From positions 1 through 64,000 of the forward strand of contig JAJEEK010000090.1 in assembly GCA_022821065.1 (NCBI GenBank): DNA of 64,000 bases. The letters run 5' to 3'. Source of the stretch: Candidatus Poribacteria bacterium (GTDB taxonomy: Bacteria; Poribacteria; WGA-4E; WGA-3G). Positions 1 through 7,856 of this stretch are shown one piece after another. Position numbers and translations under genes: made by a program. Below the pieces are notes generated by a model. It made no database searches, had not been told where the DNA came from, and saw only the letters and a list, made by a program, of their open reading frames with translations. The stretch's first letter is position 1. Each line of letters begins with the position of its first letter.

Positions 1-78
1 CGGTAGGAAACTATTCCATGCAGCATCACTAATCATCACGGGTAGGTCTTCAATGGGGTTTATGTTTTCTGTTTTCAT
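1..78 (-). CDS. possible start of an unidentified gene running off the left edge
   Basis: An ATG at 78 opens an uninterrupted 26-codon reading frame on the minus strand that leaves the window at base 1. The peptide begins MKTENINPIEDLPVM. I recognise no family from so few residues and see no strong Shine-Dalgarno sequence before the ATG. It may be the 5' end of a real gene divergent from the lipoprotein at 158, or chance. Confidence 0.3.
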   Translation of the reverse strand, partial: MKTENINPIEDLPVMISDAAWNSFLP

Positions 79-157
79 AGCATAGAATCTACCAAGACCT
101 ACAAAAAATGTCAATAACTTTCACAATGTAAACACTACTTACATCGGAGAAATATAA

Positions 158-598
158 ATGTACCGATTTCTAAAAACTCACCCTTTTTTCTTATTGTGTT
201 TTCTGGTTATTGTAGTAGGTTGTACGGAACGAAAAATATCAAGAGAGTTCTCAGACACAACGGAAGATGGCAGTCATGTTGTCATAAAAATTGAGTATAA
301 GCCCAAAAGTGCCATCAACTTGAAAGGTGAGAAATTGGGAAGTTACTACTTCATTGCCCAACACTTTTTCCACACCGACAAACACTTTGCCCGTATTTAT
401 ATATCTTTTTATGACCGAGAAAACTATCTACTTCTCAAGGGTTTTACGCCCGATGGTTACACATACAACCAGAATTTCTCCAACCACGAAAAAAATACTT
501 TTGATGGTGGTATGGAATGGAAAGGACAATTTGACGAGAGGATTATCACAGTTGAAAACTTTCGGGACATCCATTCCATAACCGCGGAATGGCGGTAG
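158..598 (+). CDS. small predicted lipoprotein, function unknown
   Basis: A 146-residue protein. A short basic start and a hydrophobic stretch (about residues 9-20) lead to Cys22 in the context VVGC, a lipobox. Signal peptidase II processing and lipid anchoring are therefore likely. The remainder is hydrophilic, rich in aromatic and charged residues, and matches no family I know. A GGAGA sequence lies 8 bases before the ATG and supports this start. It is the only plus-strand gene in the first 14 kb, so it is probably monocistronic. The overlapping frames in this stretch look like shadows. Confidence 0.6.
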   Translation: MYRFLKTHPFFLLCFLVIVVGCTERKISREFSDTTEDGSHVVIKIEYKPKSAINLKGEKLGSYYFIAQHFFHTDKHFARIYISFYDRENYLLLKGFTPDGYTYNQNFSNHEKNTFDGGMEWKGQFDERIITVENFRDIHSITAEWR

Positions 599-834
599 TA
601 GGTGATTTTTTAATCGGGGTTTTACCCATATAATGATTTGGAAATTATAAACTAACCCTTCGTAATCGGGAATTTTCTTTTTTTCTGAATCAGGATTTAT
701 GGGATTAAAGGATTCACAGGATAGATATAGAAAACCTATATTGCGTAGTACCGATTTTATAGATTGCTGCCTATCAATATTTATATACCTGTCGCCCACT
801 GGGGCTTAGGCATGCATGGTAATGTGCTGCTATA

Positions 835-1073
835 CACCATAGGTGTCAATTTAGTGGCTTTTCGCCTTATTTCATCACAACTCTCCTACAGATGCCGCCC
901 CTACGGGGCTTAGGTTTGTGAGGTCACGTTTTTCTACAGAGATATCATCCCTACGGGATTCAAGAGGTTTGAAGTTTTCAAGGTTTCTGTGTAAAACTCG
1001 GTTCGGTTAGGAAACCCAACCTACCGGCCTGGGTCTGCGACGGTTGTTTTTTCTAAAATTGACACCTATGGTG
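835..1073. repeat. 239-bp element bounded by perfect 18-bp inverted repeats
   Basis: CACCATAGGTGTCAATTT at 835-852 is the exact reverse complement of 1056-1073. The interior holds short palindromic pieces of the type GCCCCTACGGGGCTT and TCCCTACGGGATT and no coding frame. It fills much of the gene-free stretch 599-1065, where I see nothing else. The right arm overlaps the stop codon of the gene ending at 1066. It resembles a small non-autonomous element or paired intergenic repeats; no target duplication is evident. Confidence 0.5.
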
Positions 1074-1560
1074 AAGGTATTGTAGAATCAACATTTAGCG
1101 GTCTTTCAATCAATACAACGGGTGCTTGACAACAATCACAATTCCCCGGCGCGACCGTACGGATATAGCATGTATCGCAATAGTAGTAGAGATCGTGGAG
1201 AACGCCGTCACGGATAGACAAAAAACGGGTTACTTCCAACAATTGCGTTTTGGGGAAAACACGACCCGTAATCACCAAATCTTTCTCATGCAACTGCTCG
1301 TCTATAAAGAGTGCCTCCGCTAACGATGTTCGCAAAAGCGTGTAGTATTTGCCATTCTCTGTCTTGATACCGTATAGAGGTTCATGGGTTCTAAAGAGTT
1401 CTACATTATAATGCGTGTGCATCTCTTCTGCCAAGCAGACGACGGTGCCCTTAAGTTCAACATCCTCTGGTTTCGGAGCTTCGGTTGGAGGTGTGGCACC
1501 GCTCAACAGAAAAATCAGAATAAGGAAAAATGGGAATAACTGTAGGAGATTACGCATCAT
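1066..1560 (-). CDS. small secreted or membrane-anchored protein with C-terminal CxxC pairs
   Basis: A 164-residue protein read from the ATG at 1560, preceded by AAGGAGGAG at ideal spacing. The frame is open further upstream, but that part overlaps the oxygenase gene and is not likely coding. The N-terminus (MMRNLLQLFPFFLILIFLLSG) is a signal peptide or membrane anchor. The C-terminus carries a Cys cluster, YYYCDTCY then NCDCCQ, that could hold a metal or an Fe-S centre. The start overlaps the 3' end of the upstream oxygenase gene by 11 bases, indicating translational coupling. No family recognised; a metal-handling role is only a guess. Confidence 0.7.
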   Translation of the reverse strand: MMRNLLQLFPFFLILIFLLSGATPPTEAPKPEDVELKGTVVCLAEEMHTHYNVELFRTHEPLYGIKTENGKYYTLLRTSLAEALFIDEQLHEKDLVITGRVFPKTQLLEVTRFLSIRDGVLHDLYYYCDTCYIRTVAPGNCDCCQAPVVLIERPLNVDSTIPSP

Positions 1561-2434
1561 TATTCTCCTCCTTTGCCCAGCGATTTGGGCCGGGACCAGG
1601 TTGGTGCTCATCACGAACCCGCTTGAATTCTTCAGGCGAAGTAACGACATTTTCAGGGTGCAGTCGGCTCCGGGCAAGGAAACCGGCTTCCGGTTGGTAG
1701 CCGGTCGGTTTCGCTGCGTCCTGATACCGGGAATCAACGCTCCATCTAACTTGATTGCTGACATTCGGAATAGAACGATGCGGCGTTAGATTCGTAAGCA
1801 GGAGAACGCTGCCAAATTTGACTGGAACGACTACAGGTTCAACTTCCGGTAATGCATCATCCGGTATCTCAAGATAGAAGCGTTCAGAGTGACGATGTCG
1901 GAAAACGCCATCCCGATGGGCATGTGGGATAACTTCCATGCAGCCGTTCTCAACAGTCGCGTCTATTAGTGGAATCCAGATCGTGAGCTGCAAGACTGAA
2001 TCGCATTTAGGTTCCATATAGCCAGCATCCTGATGCCACGGAACGAGGGTCCGGTCGTGTTCAGGAAGTTTAGGGCGCACCCGGTATGCGGGGTGACACA
2101 TAATCTCTGGTCCGACGAGCGACTCGGCGATGTCAAGGAGTTTCGGATTGATGAGCAGATCGAAGAGTGCGGGTCCGGTGTGTGCGCCGCTAAAGACCTT
2201 CTGAAATACGGCAGCGGATTGCGCCGTAATTTTTGCCAAACGGGTGTCAAACCCTTCCGTTTTGAATTCAGAGTCTAACTCACCTGCTGCATAAAGTTCC
2301 GATGCCCCCGTATCAACAATCTCCTCAAACTCCTCGATGAGTGGGTTTAGGTCGTCGGGCGCAAGCGCGTCTTCGAGTAATAGATAGCCGTTTTCGTTAA
2401 AATCGTGGATTTGGGAATCAGTTAATGCCTTCAT
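1550..2434 (-). CDS. phytanoyl-CoA dioxygenase (PhyH) family Fe(II)/2-oxoglutarate oxygenase
   Basis: 294 residues, the normal length for the PhyH family of non-haem Fe(II)/2-oxoglutarate-dependent hydroxylases. The iron-binding triad is visible: H134 and D136 in VPWHQDAGY and the distal H219 in LTPHRS. R230 (VRWSVDSRY) is placed to bind 2-oxoglutarate. The substrate cannot be read from sequence; bacterial members act on varied small molecules and lipids. The start at 2434 follows the conserved leader with AAGGAAAATTAAAAAG. Its 3' end overlaps the start of the Cys-rich protein gene, so the two form an operon. Confidence 0.9.
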   Translation of the reverse strand: MKALTDSQIHDFNENGYLLLEDALAPDDLNPLIEEFEEIVDTGASELYAAGELDSEFKTEGFDTRLAKITAQSAAVFQKVFSGAHTGPALFDLLINPKLLDIAESLVGPEIMCHPAYRVRPKLPEHDRTLVPWHQDAGYMEPKCDSVLQLTIWIPLIDATVENGCMEVIPHAHRDGVFRHRHSERFYLEIPDDALPEVEPVVVPVKFGSVLLLTNLTPHRSIPNVSNQVRWSVDSRYQDAAKPTGYQPEAGFLARSRLHPENVVTSPEEFKRVRDEHQPGPGPNRWAKEENNDA

Positions 2435-2541
2435 CTTTTTAATTTTCCTTGCGGATAAGCAGCGTGAATTTGGTCTTCACGTTTCTTTGTGCCCAATCGC
2501 TTTCCACTTCGTTTCAAGCTTAGGTCTCCTGGGCTAAAAAG
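2435..2541 (-). promoter_or_regulatory. dispersed leader element with built-in RBS, copy 1 (oxygenase)
   Basis: Read on the minus strand, this block contains GCTTGAAACGAAGTGGAAAGCG and ends CCGCAAGGAAAATTAAAAAG directly before the ATG at 2434. The same layout precedes the sulfatase-like gene at 9245, the glycosyltransferase at 34398 and the sulfotransferase at 42442. The AAGGAAAA core is a good Shine-Dalgarno sequence. Confidence 0.6.
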
Positions 2542-2600
2542 ATAAGAAATTCCGCTATGTCTCTCATATAATGTGAATGCGAAATTTGACAGCGTATAGG

Positions 2601-3020
2601 TCAAATTTGGACGAGTTCAATCAGAATGCCGTCCGGATCCTTCGCACACACAACGCCTGCTGCGTCCGGTGCACTTATCGGTTCGGATAGAAACTCGACA
2701 CCGTTCTGCTTTAGATTTTCGACGGTTGCTTGAATGTCTTTCACAAAAAAGGTGAGCCAACGAACGCCTGCCGAGAACTCGTCTGTCGATTTCGGTGGTG
2801 GCGATTCAATATCCATCAGTTTGATGAGCGTGTTGCCTGCCTTGAGACGGACCTGACGAAAGCCTGTCGGTGCGAGCCCTACATCGCGTGCGAGAGCATC
2901 TGGAATCTCTAACTCCAACACGATCTCAAGTCCCAACTTGTTGTGATAGAAATCCAACGACGCTTCAAAATTGCTACAAGTAATAGCAATGTCAATAGTC
3001 GGATGCGATAAGTTTAACAC
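2601..3020 (-). CDS. VOC superfamily (glyoxalase/bleomycin-resistance type) protein
   Basis: 139 residues with the paired beta-alpha-beta-beta-beta pattern of vicinal-oxygen-chelate proteins. It opens PTIDIAITCSNFEASLDFYHNKLGLEIV and closes DPDGILIELVQI, the usual final strand with a metal-ligand Glu. The initiator is GTG at 3020. AGGAGG lies 12 bases upstream and overlaps the stop codon of the preceding metallo-hydrolase gene, whose end is 6 bases away, so the two are coupled. Substrate unknown; members include lyases, dioxygenases and resistance proteins. Confidence 0.85.
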   Translation of the reverse strand: MLNLSHPTIDIAITCSNFEASLDFYHNKLGLEIVLELEIPDALARDVGLAPTGFRQVRLKAGNTLIKLMDIESPPPKSTDEFSAGVRWLTFFVKDIQATVENLKQNGVEFLSEPISAPDAAGVVCAKDPDGILIELVQI

Positions 3021-3026
3021 GGGTTC

Positions 3027-4856
3027 TTAACCTCCTGTAAACACAAAGATTGCTTCTCGAAATTGACCGAGTGGACGTGCATCATACGTGATGTCCATAG
3101 GCACGACAATTCGTCCCAATGCTTCACAGTGCTGTGGAATAGTAATGGAAAAATCAATGTGTCCATCCGTCCTTGGTGGAATAGTTGTTTCCATCTCAGG
3201 AACCTCTATACCCCACGATACTGGCAGCACCGGTTGTGCAATTGCTGTACGTGGTTCAAACGAATGGTTTGTTATCTCCACGCGTAACTGCGCCGTTTCT
3301 CCAGCGGTAACTTTCTGCTCATAAGGATAACAACGGACCCAATGTTCGTCCATACCGTAGTTGGCGTGGTCCCAAGGAAAGAGTTCGGTATAGCACTTTT
3401 CACGCTCGGCAAGCGTGTCCAACATACACTGAATCTCGGCATCGGTAAAATCGAACGCAGGATTGACGTGGGAATTAAAAATGTGCGTGGGTCCAAGCTC
3501 CTGAATCAATCGCAGGCATTTTTCGTAGCCGACATCGCTACCGAGCAGATTCCGATTGCCGGAACAGTAGTCGTCAATGCCTGCCATCGTGAAGGAGTCC
3601 CCGCCAAAGAACATTCGCACGCCGTGTCCCTCGACGAGCAGTCCACCGTGATAATAGGTTTGACCCGGGAAATGGTAGGCAGTCATTGTGAACTCGTTCC
3701 ACTGCCAAGAATCGCCATCTTGCGTGATGCGATCAACCCGCGTAACAGAAGGCGAAATGCAGGGTAACCGGAAACCGATTGGATTTGTGATAACCGCTGC
3801 GACAACTGAATCGGCTATCGTCTCACACGGGAAAGTTTCCTGAAATTCCGGGATAGCGTTAACGTGATCGTCGTGATAGTGTGTTACCCAAAACTGCGTG
3901 ACTTCCGAAATCTCGCCATCTGCTTGCAACTGTTGAACCTGTTTGATTATACTCGGTGAACCGCAATCCATGATGAACACTTCACCTGTCTCGGAGATAA
4001 TCAGCCATGTTGTGCCGAAATGGCGTAAGAATTCGGGCGGCGGTTTGCCTTCACGGATCGGCATGTGTCCGGGATGTCCCTCAAATTCGGTAAAGAGTTG
4101 AGGAAAGTAGTGCCGAAGTGCAGAAATCGCCACATATTTATCGTAGCAGTACGCCAACCGTTCTAAAAGCGTGTCAATCGCCTTATCAGGATTGTTCATC
4201 ACAATACCGTGTGTTGGAATGAGTGCGGTTGGCAATGCCTGACGCACCTTTTCAAGGCTCTCCTTCAATTCATCTCTTGCACCGAGAAACCCGTGATAAT
4301 CGGTTGTTTGTTCCCCCTTTTGTAAACTATAAAGTTCCCACACCTTACCCTCGTCGTAGATGAGATCACCGGAAAAGGCGAAACGTTTATCGTCAACATC
4401 AATAAGGTAGGTAACACTGCCATCGGTATGTCCTGGTGTTTCGAGGATTCTCAGTGACGCTGGTCCCCATTGAATCTGTGAGCCATCGGTATACGTATCC
4501 GTTACCGAAATAGCGTTGGCGAGCATAAGGTTGTGCGGATGGTAGTTATAGAGGTGCCATCGGTATTTTGGATCGTTCCAAAAGGTATCGACCTTCGTAA
4601 ACCATGCCGCCTCTTTCTCCGGTACGCCGACGCGGGTTTCCGGTGTTATCGGAAAACCCGCTGTGTTATCGCGATGGTGATGCGTAAAGAGGATTTGATC
4701 AACAACCGTGATACCGAGTTCTGCAAGTGTCGTCTGAAGCGTAGCACCACTTGGATCAATAAGCAGTGCTCGGTCTCCATCATGGAGAATGCCTGTGTTG
4801 ACTTGTCCGTGGTGAATGTATAGGTGTTCGCTGAGTTGAGAAAAGCGGGTATCCAT
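3027..4856 (-). CDS. tandem metallo-beta-lactamase-fold hydrolase with C-terminal Ig-like domain
   Basis: 609 residues containing two MBL folds. The first (about 1-225) has THHHRDN at 58-64, then TPGHTDG, FSGDL and a late PTHG. The second (about 275-490) has THYHDDH at 325-331, FPGQTYYHGG, FFGGDS and a late NSHVNP. The second has the full HxHxDH metal motif. The first ends in Asn instead of His, so its second metal site may be altered. Residues from about 505 form a beta-rich Ig-like tail (AGETAQLRVEITNHS). No signal peptide, so probably cytoplasmic. Substrate unknown. The leader before the ATG is a variant of the dispersed RBS element. Confidence 0.85.
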   Translation of the reverse strand: MDTRFSQLSEHLYIHHGQVNTGILHDGDRALLIDPSGATLQTTLAELGITVVDQILFTHHHRDNTAGFPITPETRVGVPEKEAAWFTKVDTFWNDPKYRWHLYNYHPHNLMLANAISVTDTYTDGSQIQWGPASLRILETPGHTDGSVTYLIDVDDKRFAFSGDLIYDEGKVWELYSLQKGEQTTDYHGFLGARDELKESLEKVRQALPTALIPTHGIVMNNPDKAIDTLLERLAYCYDKYVAISALRHYFPQLFTEFEGHPGHMPIREGKPPPEFLRHFGTTWLIISETGEVFIMDCGSPSIIKQVQQLQADGEISEVTQFWVTHYHDDHVNAIPEFQETFPCETIADSVVAAVITNPIGFRLPCISPSVTRVDRITQDGDSWQWNEFTMTAYHFPGQTYYHGGLLVEGHGVRMFFGGDSFTMAGIDDYCSGNRNLLGSDVGYEKCLRLIQELGPTHIFNSHVNPAFDFTDAEIQCMLDTLAEREKCYTELFPWDHANYGMDEHWVRCYPYEQKVTAGETAQLRVEITNHSFEPRTAIAQPVLPVSWGIEVPEMETTIPPRTDGHIDFSITIPQHCEALGRIVVPMDITYDARPLGQFREAIFVFTGG

Positions 4857-4886
4857 TTTTTAATTTTTCTTCCGGTTCAGTTAGGT

Positions 4887-5008
4887 TAGGATTTACGCAC
4901 TTTTGACTATAGACTGTTCTGTTAGAAGAAAGTTTTCTGAAAACACAGCATTTTTGCGTCACAAACTATGAAGTTTGTGGTACAAAAGAGCATCATGCGT
5001 AAGTCCTA
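4887..5008. repeat. MITE-like repeat, copy A (plus lone end at 5047-5059)
   Basis: Begins TAGGATTTACGCA and ends TGCGTAAGTCCTA, 122 bp. The interior contains a CACAAACT-ATGA-AGTTTGTG hairpin. A second isolated right end, TGCGTAAGTCCTA, lies at 5047-5059 just before the stop codon of the next gene. No coding capacity. Confidence 0.75.
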
Positions 5009-5061
5009 TAGGTGAATCTCTAATGTCAGGGGATTTTTGAGACTCCTGCGTAAGTCCTACA

Positions 5062-6540
5062 TTAATTATCTTCTGGTGCGATATTGGGCAAAGACAAACC
5101 GTGTACCTTGGATCGCAAACCATCTCTCTCCAAGATTGCCATCTGTATTCTGCCGTGGTGGCCGGCACCTCTTGCTTCAGTAGCCCGCCATTTCCCTATT
5201 TCGTTATCCCAACTCCTATCCATTTGGGAAGACATGATAGCATAGTCTTTCTCTTCTTCCTCTCGACGTTGGCGATCACCCTTAGCACCAAAGGCTTTGA
5301 GAAGTGCGGGCGGTTCATCCAAAACATCCTCATCCACATCATCCTCTTTCCAGTTGATGTAGGTGACAGGCTCCCCGGTCTCCCACATCCATTCACCCTC
5401 TTTTAGGACATCGGTCAAGCCGATCCAATACGGGCCATTCTCAAAGACTGCTTCAAGCCATATCTGCTCTGTTTCACTCGTGATTGTAACGAGATGCGCG
5501 TCTTCATCAGCGGCTTTGGCTTGTGCATCCATCAAGTCATCGCACACAACCCACTTGTAAGCGTGTCCATTTTCCGGATTCACTATCCATACGCCGGGAA
5601 TATCCGGTAGACCATATCGTTGCTCTTGGGGTTTTTCAGGCGGTAGCGCAGAGCGGTCGGCGGAATTGCCGTTCAGTGTCAAAACAATTTCTTTATGCGG
5701 TTTGTCTGCTTCAATAATAAAAGGTCCTGACACTGTGGAAAGTCCACGATGGTTAACGGATAGCGAGTAGGTCCCAGTCAGGTATATGGCGAACATAAAG
5801 TTTCCATCTGCATCCGTTTGCAAGGAACGACTGAAGGTAGAACCGACCGATCCGTCAAAGTCTATGTGCCCGGTATTAATTTCAATAGTCGTGTGGGCAA
5901 GTGGATCACCGTTCTTGAAAACGAGTCTGCCTTGAATCTTCGGTTTCGGTTGGGTGTTCGTGACGACTTCTATACCCTTGATGTCTGAACCAGGCTTAAC
6001 AGCGAACGTGACTGCGCCAATCGGTGGAAAGAAAGAGAATTCATGCGGATGAAGTCTCACTTCCCCGTATCTAATAGATTGAATCTCAGGCACAGACTTA
6101 AGGTTCTGGGGAGTCGGTGGTGTCGTATCGTTTTCCATCGGTAGGACCATTAATTGCACCATCTCAGTAGCGATGCCTGTGAAAGTGAATTGTCCCTCTG
6201 AATCAGTTTCCGATTTCAGGAAGGGCGGGTGCATCCGCATCTTCGCTTCATCAGAGGTCTCGCCTCTGAACTCAGGTGGCAAATGACGGGCTGGTATCTG
6301 GCGGAGAAAAGGATACCGCGCCCTATCGTCCAAGGTATCTATCTCCCCATTTTCACCAACTTTGACGTACAAAAGAACTATAGGTGCTTTGGCAATAGGT
6401 TCGCCGTTTGTGTTAATGACGCGTCCAGATAACGTTGATGGCTGCGCCTCAGCAGCAACTTGATTTGCCACGGCGAATCCCAACACAATAAGTCCCGTTA
6501 GGGATATAAAGGTCTGTCTGGCGATACAGAAACCGGTCAT
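5062..6540 (-). CDS. secreted protein with carboxypeptidase-regulatory-like and C-type lectin domains (paralogue 1)
   Basis: 492 residues. A signal peptide covers about 1-31 (ISLTGLIVLGFAVANQVAA). Beta-sandwich domains of the carboxypeptidase-regulatory type follow: LSGRVINTNGEPIAKAPIV, then a second repeat near GRLVFKNGDPLAHTTIEI. A C-type-lectin-like fold starts at GVWIVNPENGHAYKW and includes DAQAKAADEDAHLVTI, YWIGLTD and WMWETGEPVTYINW. The domain pairing suggests binding at the cell surface or outside it, probably to glycans or host proteins; the ligand is unknown. Same architecture as the next gene upstream (44-base gap), so they are tandem duplicates in one operon with the sulfatase-like gene at 9245. 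Confidence 0.82.
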   Translation of the reverse strand: MTGFCIARQTFISLTGLIVLGFAVANQVAAEAQPSTLSGRVINTNGEPIAKAPIVLLYVKVGENGEIDTLDDRARYPFLRQIPARHLPPEFRGETSDEAKMRMHPPFLKSETDSEGQFTFTGIATEMVQLMVLPMENDTTPPTPQNLKSVPEIQSIRYGEVRLHPHEFSFFPPIGAVTFAVKPGSDIKGIEVVTNTQPKPKIQGRLVFKNGDPLAHTTIEINTGHIDFDGSVGSTFSRSLQTDADGNFMFAIYLTGTYSLSVNHRGLSTVSGPFIIEADKPHKEIVLTLNGNSADRSALPPEKPQEQRYGLPDIPGVWIVNPENGHAYKWVVCDDLMDAQAKAADEDAHLVTITSETEQIWLEAVFENGPYWIGLTDVLKEGEWMWETGEPVTYINWKEDDVDEDVLDEPPALLKAFGAKGDRQRREEEEKDYAIMSSQMDRSWDNEIGKWRATEARGAGHHGRIQMAILERDGLRSKVHGLSLPNIAPEDN

Positions 6541-6584
6541 AATGGATACCTCCTCTGGAAATGTAGATGCTACCCGTGCAGGCT

Positions 6585-7826
6585 TTATTGCGTTGCTTCA
6601 GGTGTCCGCCCTTTTTCAAGAATTGCGTACTTCACCATAGGCAAGAACGGACTTTTAGATCCAATTGCCATCCACCTCTTTGAAAAGAATTCCATAGCAA
6701 CAGGAATTTCACGCGCACCGGTGGACACGTTATCGGATTCCTGTGAGGCTACCCAATTAGCATAATTGAAAGGCTCGCCATTGTTCCATTGCCATGTTGT
6801 CTCCTTTTCTGGAGCACGCAGCCCGATCCAAAAGAACGCTTTCTCTGGGTAAAGTGCCTCCAGCCATTTCTGCTCTGATTCGTCGTTAATCGCAACGAGA
6901 TATGCATTTTCGGCTGCCGCTTTGGCTTTCGCGTCTTCCCAACTATCGCACTTTATTCTCTTATAAGCATGATCATTTTCAGGATTCACTACCCATATCG
7001 CTTGTCGTGCTTTTGCTCTTTCACTTCGCCAAACGAGGTGTTCCTCCAAGTCTTTGAATACCAAAACGAGTTCATCATACAGCTGCCCCTCTTTAAGACG
7101 AAACCATTTTGACTTCACGGAGGCACCTTTATATTTTATTATTACTGAATATTCTGAAGCCTCATCTGGATAATACGACACAAAATAGCCTTCGGCATCG
7201 GTTTTAACATTTCTGCCTGAGGTTCCGGCACTACCGCCAGTAGGCAGAATAAACAAGGCAGTATCCCGCTGTCGCCGCCGGACGGTAAGGGAAATTTCTG
7301 TGTTGGTAAGTGGCGTTCCATCCTTTAGAAGCACTCGTCCACGAATCCGCATCCGTGGTGGTTTCACGTTGACCACAACATCCTCAAGATGTGTCCCCGG
7401 TTTGATCGTAAAGGTGAGTTTACCAAACCAAGTCGGAAAATTCTGAAGGAACCCTGTAGAATAGAAGGTTAAATCTCCGATTTCAAGGGATATAATTTCA
7501 AAATCCGAAGCACTTTCAGGAAACATCACGAACTGATATAGACCAGCATCTATGTTACGGAAAGCGAACCCTCCTTCTTTATCTGTTACCACTCGCGACC
7601 AAGAGGCGAAAGGGGTCCGTGGCACTATGTCCCTCGGCTTTTTGATCTCAACGGGCTTAATACCTAACTCAAGTCCCGCAACGGGATTTCCATCTGGATC
7701 TACAACGCGACCGGAAAGACTCGATTTACCCACCTGTGCAACACCACTCCAAGATAGTGAAAGGGTGAGTGCAATAATACCAACAAAAATCACAATATAG
7801 GATCTGCTGAAGTGTGAAAGGCGCAT
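6585..7826 (-). CDS. secreted protein with carboxypeptidase-regulatory-like and C-type lectin domains (paralogue 2)
   Basis: 413 residues. The signal peptide (IVIFVGIIALTLSLSWSG) is followed by LSGRVVDPDGNPVAGLELGI, a first regulatory-like sandwich, and a second around GRVLLKDGTPLTNTEISL. The C-terminal lectin-like fold begins IWVVNPENDHAYKRI and includes AKAKAAAENAYLVAI, FFWIGLR and WQWNNGEPFNYANW. Start codon and order match the downstream paralogue at 6540. The lectin parts are clearly homologous, while the middle regions have diverged. Lies 30 bases after the sulfatase-like gene. Confidence 0.82.
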   Translation of the reverse strand: MRLSHFSRSYIVIFVGIIALTLSLSWSGVAQVGKSSLSGRVVDPDGNPVAGLELGIKPVEIKKPRDIVPRTPFASWSRVVTDKEGGFAFRNIDAGLYQFVMFPESASDFEIISLEIGDLTFYSTGFLQNFPTWFGKLTFTIKPGTHLEDVVVNVKPPRMRIRGRVLLKDGTPLTNTEISLTVRRRQRDTALFILPTGGSAGTSGRNVKTDAEGYFVSYYPDEASEYSVIIKYKGASVKSKWFRLKEGQLYDELVLVFKDLEEHLVWRSERAKARQAIWVVNPENDHAYKRIKCDSWEDAKAKAAAENAYLVAINDESEQKWLEALYPEKAFFWIGLRAPEKETTWQWNNGEPFNYANWVASQESDNVSTGAREIPVAMEFFSKRWMAIGSKSPFLPMVKYAILEKGRTPEATQ

Positions 7827-7856
7827 AATTTAAACTTCCTTAACCGCTCCTAAAGA

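Noticed and set aside
1561..1764. Upstream extension of the Cys-cluster protein
   Set aside because: It overlaps the conserved end of the oxygenase gene, and the signal peptide begins at 1560 behind AAGGAGGAG.
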